Shown here: piece after piece, positions 32,563 to 40,533 of the stretch | How the letters are laid out: the number at the start of each line of letters is the position of its first letter | Numbering within the stretch: the stretch's first letter is position 1 | NCBI GenBank assembly: GCA_910585265.1 | Contig: CAJUCA010000002.1 | Span: 1 to 64,000 of the forward strand | Direction: 5' to 3' | Length of the DNA stretch: 64,000 nt | Source: an uncultured Oscillospiraceae bacterium | GTDB lineage: Bacteria > Bacillota > Clostridia > Oscillospirales > Oscillospiraceae | Made by a program: the position numbers and the translations under genes | The notes under the pieces: model-generated | What the model was told of the DNA's origin: nothing | What the model saw: the letters and a program-made list of their open reading frames with translations, nothing else | The model's database searches: none

Positions 32563-34881
32563 ATGAGGATTCAGCATAATATCATGGCTATGTCCGCCTA
32601 CCGGAACTACACCAACAACGTCTCCGCCATGAAGAAGAACCTGGAGAAGCTCTCCTCCGGCTACAAGATCAACCGCGCCGGTGACGACGCCGCCGGTCTG
32701 GCCATTTCCGAGAAGATGCGCGCCCAGATCACCGGCCTCCAGACCGCGCAGAAGAACGCCAAGGACGGCATCTCCCTGGTGCAGACCGCCGAGGGCGCGC
32801 TGACTGAGGTCCACGATATGCTCAACCGTATGGTGGAGCTGGCCACCATGTCCGCCAACGGCACCTATGACAACACCACCGACCGCGCCCAGCTCCAGAA
32901 GGAGATGGATCAGCTCAACGACGAGATCAACCGCATCGCTGATTCCGCCAACTTCAACGGCATCAAGCTGCTGGACGGCTCCATGGACGCCAAGGGCAAT
33001 ATCCGGGGCACCGGTTCCGCCGCCGCCCCCGGCAGTGTGACGTCTATCGGCATCCCCGATGTGGGTCCAACTCTGCACACAAACACCATCCTGCACACCG
33101 GCGCGGCCACCGGAAGCACGGGCACCGAGTTCTCCGTGGATCTCCACGACGTGAAGTTCGACGGCAAGGTGGGCGATGAGCTGACCATCACCCTGGGTGA
33201 GGCCTCCAAGGCCACCGCCATTAAGCTGACCGTTAAAACCGCCGCGTCCAAAGGCTACACCGCTGGCGATATTGCCAGTGCGCTGACTGGCGGTGCTAAG
33301 GCCGCTAACTTTGACATCACGGTGGACGGCAATGCGTTCACGCCCGGTGCTGCCGCCGAGCTGACCATTGGCGGCGGCAAGTTCACCCTGGCCGACGGCG
33401 GCAATGGCCGGATCAGCTTTACCCAGAAGGGCATCCCCGCCACCGGTTCCGAGGAAGTCCTGGGCGGCATGAAGGTCAGCGTGTCCAGCACGCCTAAGAA
33501 TCCGGCGGTTACAGGCACTATCACCAAGGCGAGTGCGACCGAGACAACCGCTGGTGCTGCGGCTGCGGCCGCGGTCTACACCTATAGCTTTGCCGGTATC
33601 ACCAAGGTTACTGCGGGCGACTATGACATTGAGATCGCCGGAAAGAAGTATACCATCAGCGTTACCGACACCGAGGCTTCTGCCGCCAGCGATGCCACAA
33701 AGGCCGCTAAGCTCGTGGCCGATAAGGTAGTTGCCGCGATTACTGCCGCCAACGACAAATTTGCGGATGGCATTGGCACCAATACCAACTATACTGTTGC
33801 CGCTGGCACTGGCGGTAAGATCACGTTCACCGCTTCCGGCAACGGTACAATTGCCGCCAGCAACGCGCCTACTGGCGATATCTCCATCGCCGCCCAGACC
33901 CGCACCACCGCCCACAAGGGCGACTACAACACCCAGACCACCGATGTGAAGAACGTGGCTTTCGGCGGCAGCCAGCGGCTGGCCAGCACCACCTTTACCC
34001 TGGATGCGAGCAAGGTGAAGGTCGGCGATTCCATCATCATCGGCGGCACCGAGTACACCTTCTCCGCCGCCTCCGCCGACAAGGGCAACGCCAACAACAA
34101 GGTCTATATCGGCGACATGGTGGACGCGGACGGCAACCTGAAGACCGGTTACGACCTGGGCGAGATCGCCCGCCGGATCAGCGATTCCGCCGCCAACAAC
34201 ACCACCTGGACCGTGGGTGTGGCTGGCAGCTCCGGCAAGATCACCCTGACGGAAAAGACCGACGCCAACGGCGTTGCTACCGGCAACGACGCGGCCAAGG
34301 GTTATCTGAAAAACGGCCTGGATCTGACCACCAAGGAAGGCATCGCCGCCACCCTGGGCTACAAGGCCGGGGACGCCGCCGCCGTTGCCCCCGACAAGGG
34401 CAGTGCGCTGACCCTCCAGATTGGCGATACCGCCGATTCCTACAACCAGCTGAAGGTGAATATCAAGGATATGCACGCCGACCGTCTGGGCAAGGACTAC
34501 CAGAAGGACGCCGACGGCAATTACGTGAAGGACGCCGACGGCGAGCTGGTTCTGGACGAGAGCACCGACAGCCTGGACGACATCCGGATCGACAACCAGG
34601 CCGACGCCGCCAAGGCCGTGGACGTGATCAAGCGGGCCATCAACCAGGTCTCCGACCTGCGCGGCACCCTGGGCGCGACCCAGAACCGTCTGGACCACAC
34701 CATCAACAACCTGTCCGTCATGACCGAGAACATCCAGGACGCCGAGAGCACCATCCGCGACGTGGACGTGGCCGAGGAAATGATGGCCTACACCAAGAAC
34801 AACATCCTGATCCAGTCCGCCCAGGCCATGCTGGCCCAGGCCAACCAGGTGCCCCAGGGCGTGCTCCAGCTCCTCCAGTAA
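32563..34881 (+). CDS. fliC: Flagellin with large variable domain
   Basis: A 772-residue flagellin. The N-terminal D0/D1 (residues 1-150) begins MRIQHNIMAMSAYRNYTNNV and has GDDAAGLAISEKM and NRMVELATMSANGTY, the latter being the TLR5-contact helix region. The C-terminal D1/D0 ends NNILIQSAQAMLAQANQVPQGVLQLLQ. Between them about 480 residues are Ala/Gly/Thr-rich and beta-like, with repeated ITFTASGNG-type segments exposed on the filament surface. Start 32563 follows GAGAGGAAG; the longer frame to 32449 has no support. No other flagellar genes are near, so it is a stand-alone or alternative flagellin. Confidence 0.95.
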   Translation: MRIQHNIMAMSAYRNYTNNVSAMKKNLEKLSSGYKINRAGDDAAGLAISEKMRAQITGLQTAQKNAKDGISLVQTAEGALTEVHDMLNRMVELATMSANGTYDNTTDRAQLQKEMDQLNDEINRIADSANFNGIKLLDGSMDAKGNIRGTGSAAAPGSVTSIGIPDVGPTLHTNTILHTGAATGSTGTEFSVDLHDVKFDGKVGDELTITLGEASKATAIKLTVKTAASKGYTAGDIASALTGGAKAANFDITVDGNAFTPGAAAELTIGGGKFTLADGGNGRISFTQKGIPATGSEEVLGGMKVSVSSTPKNPAVTGTITKASATETTAGAAAAAAVYTYSFAGITKVTAGDYDIEIAGKKYTISVTDTEASAASDATKAAKLVADKVVAAITAANDKFADGIGTNTNYTVAAGTGGKITFTASGNGTIAASNAPTGDISIAAQTRTTAHKGDYNTQTTDVKNVAFGGSQRLASTTFTLDASKVKVGDSIIIGGTEYTFSAASADKGNANNKVYIGDMVDADGNLKTGYDLGEIARRISDSAANNTTWTVGVAGSSGKITLTEKTDANGVATGNDAAKGYLKNGLDLTTKEGIAATLGYKAGDAAAVAPDKGSALTLQIGDTADSYNQLKVNIKDMHADRLGKDYQKDADGNYVKDADGELVLDESTDSLDDIRIDNQADAAKAVDVIKRAINQVSDLRGTLGATQNRLDHTINNLSVMTENIQDAESTIRDVDVAEEMMAYTKNNILIQSAQAMLAQANQVPQGVLQLLQ

Positions 34882-34921
34882 GAGGCCGGGGATTGTTTTT
34901 ACAAAGCGCATAGACCCAACA

Positions 34922-34949
34922 GCGGGGGCGGGCTTCGGCCCGCTCCCGC
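34922..34949 (+). terminator. Hairpin after flagellin, probably partial terminator
   Basis: GCGGGGGCGGGC-TTCG-GCCCGCTCCCGC has one mismatch and a stable UUCG loop but no long T-run. It would protect the flagellin mRNA and let some transcription continue into the modification genes. Confidence 0.6.
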
Positions 34950-34987
34950 CTGCCTTTGCCCTGCACCCACCGAAAGGAATTGACATC

Positions 34988-37003
34988 ATGACTGCAATCG
35001 AAATTGCCCGCCGCATGGCGGAGCTGGGGGAGCCCGCGAAGGCCCGCGAGGCGTACTCCCTGGCCATCCATGAAAACGCCGGGGCCGACCCGGCCCAGGA
35101 CATGGAGGCCGCCCTCTACATCCTTCAGGCCGGGGGGAATTACAAAACCTCCTACACCTGCTTTGTGGACCTCTACAACCGGGGACATTTTCAGGAGGAC
35201 TGCCTGAGCATTCTGACGGAGGCGTTTTACGCCCCCAACGTGAAGGAACAGCAGAGCCGCTATGAGCGCAACTGCAAGCTGCTGGGCAAGTATCCCTACC
35301 TGTTCCGCCGGGACTTCCCGGAGTTTGACACGCTGCCCATCAAGTTTTTCCCCTTTGACGACGAGAGCTACGTGCCCTTTGACACGCGGGAGGGCCGTTT
35401 CGGCGGGCACATCGCGCCCAGGAGGCAGATTGTCAGCCGCAATTTCTTCAAGGATCTGGAAAAGCCCATTCTCGCGGAGAACGTGTTTTCCCAGTATGAG
35501 CTGGAGTACCTCAACGACAACGTGCGGAAAAGTGAGCACATCGGTCGGGAAAACCACATCTACCTGCACTATTCGGATTGGCTGGAGTTCTGCTCCTACC
35601 TGCAATGCCTCAACCTGCGCCCCCTGCTGGAGCAGGAGAAAATCGTTTTCCTGATCGGCGGTGAGCGTTCCCAGTATCCCATTGACTTCAAGGCCCGCTT
35701 TGGCGTTGACTATGGCGGGTATCCGGTGAAGCCCCTGTCGATCCGGGATTTCAGCCGCTTGGTCTGGCACACCCAGCTGGCCACCCACAACGGCGGCGAC
35801 TTCTTCAACGAGATTTTCGACGGGCATCCCAACCTGCTGGCGGCCCCCTCGGTGATGTTCGACAGCATTGAGGAGACAGTGGGCAAGATTGAGGCCGCGC
35901 TGAAATCCAGTGCCAGCGCGCGGGAGGCGGTGAAGAACCTGCCCGACTGGAGCGTCAAGACGGTGGAGGAGCTGTACCTGCTCCGGGACCGCACCGGGAA
36001 GGACATTCTGGTGGCCATGTTCCTCAACGAAAAGGGGGGCGCGGATTTTCTGGACAAGTCCGCCCGCATCGCGCCCGCCGTGTTTTTCCAGCCCCACTTC
36101 TCCAACATTCTCTATACCATGACGGCGGCTTCGGAGACCAACCGCCGCGTCACGCTCTACTCCGAGCAGTATGAGCAGATCCGGAATTCCCCCCTGTTCC
36201 GGAACTTCAAGTACATCAAAACCTTTACCCCCATGCGCCGCCCCACCACCAGCCACGGGGCCACGGTGAAGTTCATGTATGCCAACACCATGGAGCCCAG
36301 GGAGGACGGCAAAAAGGGCGTGGTGTCCGACGCCCTCTCCCAGCGTATCCTGAACCGCAGCTTCATGATCGATTGGCAGGACCGGCTGTATATGGACAGC
36401 GTTCTGGTCCGCTTTGAGGACGGAAAGCTGAACCCCAAGGCCACCTTCACCGCGCTGGCGGCGTTCCTGGACCTGCCCTACACCCAGAGCATGACCTACT
36501 GCTCCCTGAAGGGGGAGATTGACCCCGAGTCCCTGGAGGGCAATGATCTGGGCTTTTCCACCGCCGCCATTTACCGCACCTATGACGACTACGCCAACGA
36601 TGCGGAGCGGTACTTCTTGGAATATTTCCTCCGGGACGCCTATGAGTATTACGGCTATGATTTCCAGTATTACGACCAGGCCCCGGTGGACGAGGAACGC
36701 CTGCGTGATCTGGCGGGGCGGTTCACCGCGATCGACCACTACATCGGGGAGAGCTGGCGGCGCAACGTGTTCAGCACCGTGGAGATCCGGCGGGACGGGC
36801 AGGGCATTTCCGCCGGACAGCGGGAGCTGACCATTGAGGAGATGGTGAAAAACCAGCTCAGGGAGATCCGGGAAAACCGTCTGCGGACGGCCATGTTTCT
36901 GCTGAACAACCGCTATTTCATCAACAAGGACGGCCAGCCCCTGCACATGATGCCCAAGCTGGAGCTGGACCCGGAGCTGCTGGAGCAGCCGCTGTACCAC
37001 TGA
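34988..37003 (+). CDS. Sulfotransferase-like protein with N-terminal TPR-type region
   Basis: A 671-residue cytoplasmic protein. Residues 1-100 look like paired helices (AEL-AKAREAYSLAIHE), as in TPR proteins. HNGGDFFNEIFDGHPNLL (267-284) resembles the sulfotransferase segment G-x-x-F/L-...-L-D-x-H-P, and VRFEDGKLNPKATFTALAAFLDLP (474-497) resembles the family's R-[YF]-E-D-L-...-P-...-F-L-G-L-P segment. The canonical R-S-G-T phosphosulfate loop is not evident. The next gene supplies an APS kinase domain that would make PAPS, the sulfate donor. It lies directly downstream of flagellin, so a role in flagellin or glycan sulfation is plausible but unproven. Confidence 0.55.
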   Translation: MTAIEIARRMAELGEPAKAREAYSLAIHENAGADPAQDMEAALYILQAGGNYKTSYTCFVDLYNRGHFQEDCLSILTEAFYAPNVKEQQSRYERNCKLLGKYPYLFRRDFPEFDTLPIKFFPFDDESYVPFDTREGRFGGHIAPRRQIVSRNFFKDLEKPILAENVFSQYELEYLNDNVRKSEHIGRENHIYLHYSDWLEFCSYLQCLNLRPLLEQEKIVFLIGGERSQYPIDFKARFGVDYGGYPVKPLSIRDFSRLVWHTQLATHNGGDFFNEIFDGHPNLLAAPSVMFDSIEETVGKIEAALKSSASAREAVKNLPDWSVKTVEELYLLRDRTGKDILVAMFLNEKGGADFLDKSARIAPAVFFQPHFSNILYTMTAASETNRRVTLYSEQYEQIRNSPLFRNFKYIKTFTPMRRPTTSHGATVKFMYANTMEPREDGKKGVVSDALSQRILNRSFMIDWQDRLYMDSVLVRFEDGKLNPKATFTALAAFLDLPYTQSMTYCSLKGEIDPESLEGNDLGFSTAAIYRTYDDYANDAERYFLEYFLRDAYEYYGYDFQYYDQAPVDEERLRDLAGRFTAIDHYIGESWRRNVFSTVEIRRDGQGISAGQRELTIEEMVKNQLREIRENRLRTAMFLLNNRYFINKDGQPLHMMPKLELDPELLEQPLYH

Positions 37004-37015
37004 GGGGGGATCGGG

Positions 37016-38167
37016 ATGAGCCAACAGGGAACCGTATACTTTTTCACCGGACTGTCCGGAGCGGGCAAGACGACCCTCGGCGGGCTGTTCCACCAGCGGC
37101 TGAAGGCCGCCAAGCCCAACGTGGTATTGCTGGACGGGGACGAGATCCGGGGGGCCTTTGGCGAGGACGTGGGCTACACCCAGGAGGAGCGTCTGCGCTG
37201 GGCACAGCGCATTTTCCGGGTGTGCCGGCTGCTGTCCGGACAGGGGATCGACGTGGTGGTGTGCTCCATTGCCATGTACGGGAGCGTCCGGCAGTGGAAC
37301 CGGGCAAATATCCCAAACTACAAGGAGATCTACGTCAAGGCCAGCCGGGACACCCTGCTCCAGCGCAACCAGAAGGGGCTTTATACGGCGGGGAAAAACG
37401 TGGTGGGCATCGACCTCCCCTTCGAGGAGCCGCAGACGCCCGATATTGTGCTCCCCAACGACGGCGACCGCACGCCGCTGGAGCTGGTGGAGCAGCTGGA
37501 GGGGATACTGTGCCCGAATATTGTGGAGGATACCGTGGACAACTCCGCCTATTGGAACCAGTATTATAAAAACCGGGTATGCCCGGAGGAGCCTTCGGCC
37601 TTTGCCCGGTACGTGTCCACGCTGGTGGAGCCGGGGAAGCGGATGGTGGAGCTGGGGTGCGGCAACGGGCGGGACGCGGTGTTTTTCGCCGCCCGGGGGC
37701 TGGACGTCACGGCGGTGGATATGTCCCGGGAGGCGGTCGCCCAGCTGCGAAGCCGGGGGATTGCCAACGCTGCGTTTTTGTGCGGGGATTTCGTCAACTC
37801 GGAGATTCACCGTCCCGAGAGCTATGACTACGCCTACAGCCGGTTTACCATCCACTCCATCAACCGGGGCCAGGAGCAGGTGCTGCTGAACAACCTGTTC
37901 CGGGGGCTGCGCCCGGGAGGGAAGCTGTTTATTGAGGTGCGGGGGGTAAACGACCCCCTGTTCGGCAAGGGAAAGCAGGTGGAACGCAACGCCTACTTCT
38001 ATGACAACCACTACCGCCGCTTCATCGTGCTGGACGAGCTGACGGATTCCCTGGAGCAACGGGGGTTCCGGGTGGAGTACGCCCAGGAGCGCACGGGCTT
38101 CGCGCCCTATGGCAACGACGATCCCCCGGTGATCCGCGTTGTGGCGGCAAAGCCGGAGGGAGAATGA
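37016..38167 (+). CDS. APS kinase (CysC-type) fused to SAM methyltransferase
   Basis: A 383-residue two-domain protein. Residues 1-165 match adenylylsulfate kinase, with Walker A GLSGAGKTT (12-20), LLDGDEIRGAFG (38-49) and a C-terminal NDG segment. Residues 175-380 are a class I methyltransferase with VELGCGNGRDAVFFAARG and VTAVDMSREAV. It starts 12 bases after the sulfotransferase-like gene. The kinase would make PAPS; the methyltransferase suggests a second modification on the same product. No ATP sulfurylase is in the window. A nucleotide-sugar or phosphoramidate kinase role for the N-domain is an alternative. Confidence 0.8.
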   Translation: MSQQGTVYFFTGLSGAGKTTLGGLFHQRLKAAKPNVVLLDGDEIRGAFGEDVGYTQEERLRWAQRIFRVCRLLSGQGIDVVVCSIAMYGSVRQWNRANIPNYKEIYVKASRDTLLQRNQKGLYTAGKNVVGIDLPFEEPQTPDIVLPNDGDRTPLELVEQLEGILCPNIVEDTVDNSAYWNQYYKNRVCPEEPSAFARYVSTLVEPGKRMVELGCGNGRDAVFFAARGLDVTAVDMSREAVAQLRSRGIANAAFLCGDFVNSEIHRPESYDYAYSRFTIHSINRGQEQVLLNNLFRGLRPGGKLFIEVRGVNDPLFGKGKQVERNAYFYDNHYRRFIVLDELTDSLEQRGFRVEYAQERTGFAPYGNDDPPVIRVVAAKPEGE

Positions 38168-38186
38168 TGGGACCGTCAATCCCGAA

Positions 38187-38270
38187 AAACCCTGTATTCA
38201 CAGCCAAAAATGCCGTCTGGCGGGAAAAGACCCGGCCAGACGGCATTTTAAGGCTGTAAATACAGGGTTT
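38187..38270. repeat. Dispersed palindromic repeat, copy 3 of 3 (84 bp)
   Basis: Outer arms AAACCCTGTATTCACAGCC and GGCTGTAAATACAGGGTTT (18 of 19 pair). The interior stem TGCCGTCTGGC/GCCAGACGGCA shares the GCCGTCTGGC core with copy 2 at about 13193. It fills the gap between the methyltransferase stop and the convergent dapB stop and so also serves as a terminator-like fold. Confidence 0.78.
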
Positions 38271-38280
38271 GACGCGCCCG

Positions 38281-39039
38281 CTAACGGGCGATGAGGTCGG
38301 ACATATCGTACATACCCGGCGTGTCCACGCCCGCCAGGAACTTGGCTGCCCGCACCGCGCCCGCGGCGAACACCTCCCGGCTGGCGGCGTGGTGGCTGAA
38401 CTCAATCACCTCGTCCCGGCCCGCGAATACCACGGAGTGGTCCCCCACAATGGTGCCCCCCCGGAGGGAGGAGATACCGATCTCCCGGCTGTCCCGGGGC
38501 TTGCGGACGCTGTAGCGGTCATAGACGTATTCCGGCTCGTAGGGCAGGGCGGAGGCCGCCGCGTCCGCCAGCATCAGGGCGGTGCCGCTGGGGGCGTCCA
38601 GCTTCCGGCGGTGGTGGCGTTCGGTGATCTCCACGTCGAATCCGTCCCCAAGGAGGGCCGCGGCCTGCCTGACCAGCTCCAGCAGCACGTTGATGCCGAT
38701 GGACATATTGGCGGAGCGGAAGATGGGGACGGCCCCGGACGCCGCCTCAATTTTGGCGAGCTGCTCCTCCGAGTACCCGGTGGTGGCCAGGACGGCGGGC
38801 AGCTTCCGCTGGGCGCAGAACTCCAGCAGCCCCTCCAGGGCGGCGGGGTGGGAGAAGTCGATCAGCACGTCCCCCGGAGCGGCGCAGGCGGCGGGGCTGG
38901 AAAACACGGGGAAGCCCTCCATGGGCTGGGCCAGCAGGTCGATCCCGGCGGACACCTCCACCTCCGGGTCGCCGGCGCAGATATCCGCCACCACCCGGCC
39001 CATGTGGCCGCAGCAGCCGGAGAGGATAATCTTTTGCAT
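38281..39039 (-). CDS. dapB: 4-hydroxy-tetrahydrodipicolinate reductase
   Basis: A 252-residue DapB. The nucleotide-binding start is IILSGCCGHMGRVVAD, followed by the conserved IDFSHPAA, ATTGYS and ERHHRRKLDAPSGTAL, the last with the catalytic His and Lys. Start 39039 follows AAAGGAGCC; the upstream open frame belongs to shadow coding. It acts after DapA in the lysine/diaminopimelate pathway. It is the last gene of a dap/asd cluster, separated from dapA by an inserted hairpin element. Confidence 0.95.
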   Translation of the reverse strand: MQKIILSGCCGHMGRVVADICAGDPEVEVSAGIDLLAQPMEGFPVFSSPAACAAPGDVLIDFSHPAALEGLLEFCAQRKLPAVLATTGYSEEQLAKIEAASGAVPIFRSANMSIGINVLLELVRQAAALLGDGFDVEITERHHRRKLDAPSGTALMLADAAASALPYEPEYVYDRYSVRKPRDSREIGISSLRGGTIVGDHSVVFAGRDEVIEFSHHAASREVFAAGAVRAAKFLAGVDTPGMYDMSDLIAR

Positions 39040-39095
39040 ACAAATGGCTCCTTTTGGGCCGCGCCACCCCCCAGGAGGGCACGGCAAACTCTTGA

Positions 39096-39254
39096 GGAAG
39101 CACTGATTCCATGCGCCTGCGGCACTTCCCGGGCCTTTTTCGCCACAGCTGCGTTGCAATTTCTTGAAATCAACCAATGATTCCTGGGAAATCGCGCCTT
39201 GCTGTGACGAAAAACTCCTCGCGAATTGCTCTTGCCGATGGAATCGATCCTTCC
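39096..39254. repeat. MITE-like element between dapB and dapA (159 bp)
   Basis: The terminal inverted repeats GGAAGCACTGATTCCAT and ATGGAATCGATCCTTCC pair at 14 of 17 positions. Interior arms TTTTTCGCCACAGC and GCTGTGACGAAAAA pair as well, so the whole unit can fold on itself. It has no coding capacity. It ends exactly at the dapA stop codon. Confidence 0.6.
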
Positions 39255-40145
39255 TTACTTCAGCAGTCCCGCCCGCTCCATGGCGCGGCGGAGGGTGTCC
39301 AGGTTCTTGTCCGAGATGTCGCACAGGGGCAGGCGCAGGGAGCCCGCGTCCATGCCCAGCAGGTTCATGGCGGCCTTGATGGGGATGGGGTTCACCTCGG
39401 TGAACAGGGCGTCGATCAGATCCATGTACCGGATCTGGAGCTGGGAGGCGGCGGCGAAGTCGTTGTCCAGACACAGGTGGGTCATTTCCGCCATCACCTC
39501 CGGGACGATGTTGGAGGCCACCGAGATCACGCCCTTGGCCCCCAGAGCCATCATGGGCACCACCTGGTCGTCGTTGCCGGACCAGATGTAGAAGTCGTCC
39601 CCGCAGAGGAACCGGGTGTGGGCCAGCAGGGAGAAGTTGCCGCTGGCCTCCTTGACGCCGTTGATCTTGGGGTTCTCGGAGAGGATCTTGTAGGTCTCGG
39701 CGGTGAAGGACACCCCGGTGCGCCCGGGCACGTTGTAGAGGATGATGGGCAGCTCCACCCGGTCGGCTATGTACTCGTAGTGCTTGATCAGCCCGGTCTG
39801 GCTGGCCTTGTTGTAGTAGGGGGTGACGTGGAGCAGGGCGTCCGCCCCGGAGTCCTGGGCGTGCTGGGACAGGTAGACGGCGGCGGAGGTGTCGTTGGAC
39901 CCCGCCCCCGCAATGACCTTCACCCGGTGGTTCACCCGCTTCACGCAGAACTCCACGGCGGCGATGTGCTCCCGGATGGACATGGTGGCGGACTCCCCGG
40001 TGGTGCCGCACACGCACACCGCGTCCACCCCCGCTTCGATCTGGGCGTCGATGAGGCGGCCGAAGGCATCGTAGTTGATGATGTTGCTCTGATCAAAGGG
40101 GGTGATCAGGGCGGGGCAGGAGCCGGTAAAGACGGGTGTTCTCAT
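39255..40145 (-). CDS. dapA: 4-hydroxy-tetrahydrodipicolinate synthase
   Basis: A 296-residue DapA with the class I aldolase features: GTTGESATMS near the start, Tyr in LYNVPGRTG, and the Schiff-base Lys in INGVKEASGNF. It condenses pyruvate with aspartate semialdehyde, the product of the Asd enzyme encoded upstream. Length is normal. Start 40145 is preceded by AAAGGGCGA. It lies 25 bases after the small unknown gene. Confidence 0.95.
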   Translation of the reverse strand: MRTPVFTGSCPALITPFDQSNIINYDAFGRLIDAQIEAGVDAVCVCGTTGESATMSIREHIAAVEFCVKRVNHRVKVIAGAGSNDTSAAVYLSQHAQDSGADALLHVTPYYNKASQTGLIKHYEYIADRVELPIILYNVPGRTGVSFTAETYKILSENPKINGVKEASGNFSLLAHTRFLCGDDFYIWSGNDDQVVPMMALGAKGVISVASNIVPEVMAEMTHLCLDNDFAAASQLQIRYMDLIDALFTEVNPIPIKAAMNLLGMDAGSLRLPLCDISDKNLDTLRRAMERAGLLK

Positions 40146-40170
40146 GATAAAATCGCCCTTTCTGATAATT

Positions 40171-40533
40171 TCAAATCCATATGATCGGTTCCTTTAAGTT
40201 GTGCTTCCGGAGGATGCCAGCCTCAATGTTCTCATATAGAGCAAGCCCTTCCGGTGAATCAGGAGGTGGCAGGATAGCATTTTCAGGAAGATGATTGCCA
40301 AAATACATATCCATCGCGGAATAGTAATAGGGCCAGTCGTGACCGTGCAGAGAAGCAGACAAAAAGGTATCGATACCTTCAAAGAATGGTATGCGTGTTT
40401 CTACGCAGGCATTTGCCTGTTGATAGGAGACACCGGCATACTCGACAATCAACCATTTGAACAATTCACAACAGCTATATTGGTTGACAATAACAATATC
40501 TGTTCCATCGGACAAAATGATATTGTCGCGCAT
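40171..40533 (-). CDS. Small unknown protein, translationally coupled to asd
   Basis: A 120-residue protein starting MRDNIILSDGTDIVIVNQYS. I do not recognise the family. Its ATG shares a base with the asd stop (TAATG), so it is translationally coupled and cannot be a random frame. It is noticeably more AT-rich than asd and dapA, with several Cys and aromatic residues (HDWPYYYSAMDMYFGN). Higher AT and insertion inside a lysine-pathway cluster suggest later acquisition. No membrane segment or enzyme motif is visible. Confidence 0.65.
   Translation of the reverse strand: MRDNIILSDGTDIVIVNQYSCCELFKWLIVEYAGVSYQQANACVETRIPFFEGIDTFLSASLHGHDWPYYYSAMDMYFGNHLPENAILPPPDSPEGLALYENIEAGILRKHNLKEPIIWI

Noticed and set aside
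34718..38179. A 1153-codon open frame on the minus strand opposite flagellin-modification genes, and similar long antisense frames (e.g. 20947-23613, 1420-3147, 14476-16773).
   Set aside because: All lie opposite well-supported genes, have repetitive His/Gly/Val/Leu-rich composition typical of GC-rich antisense frames, and lack ribosome sites or domains.
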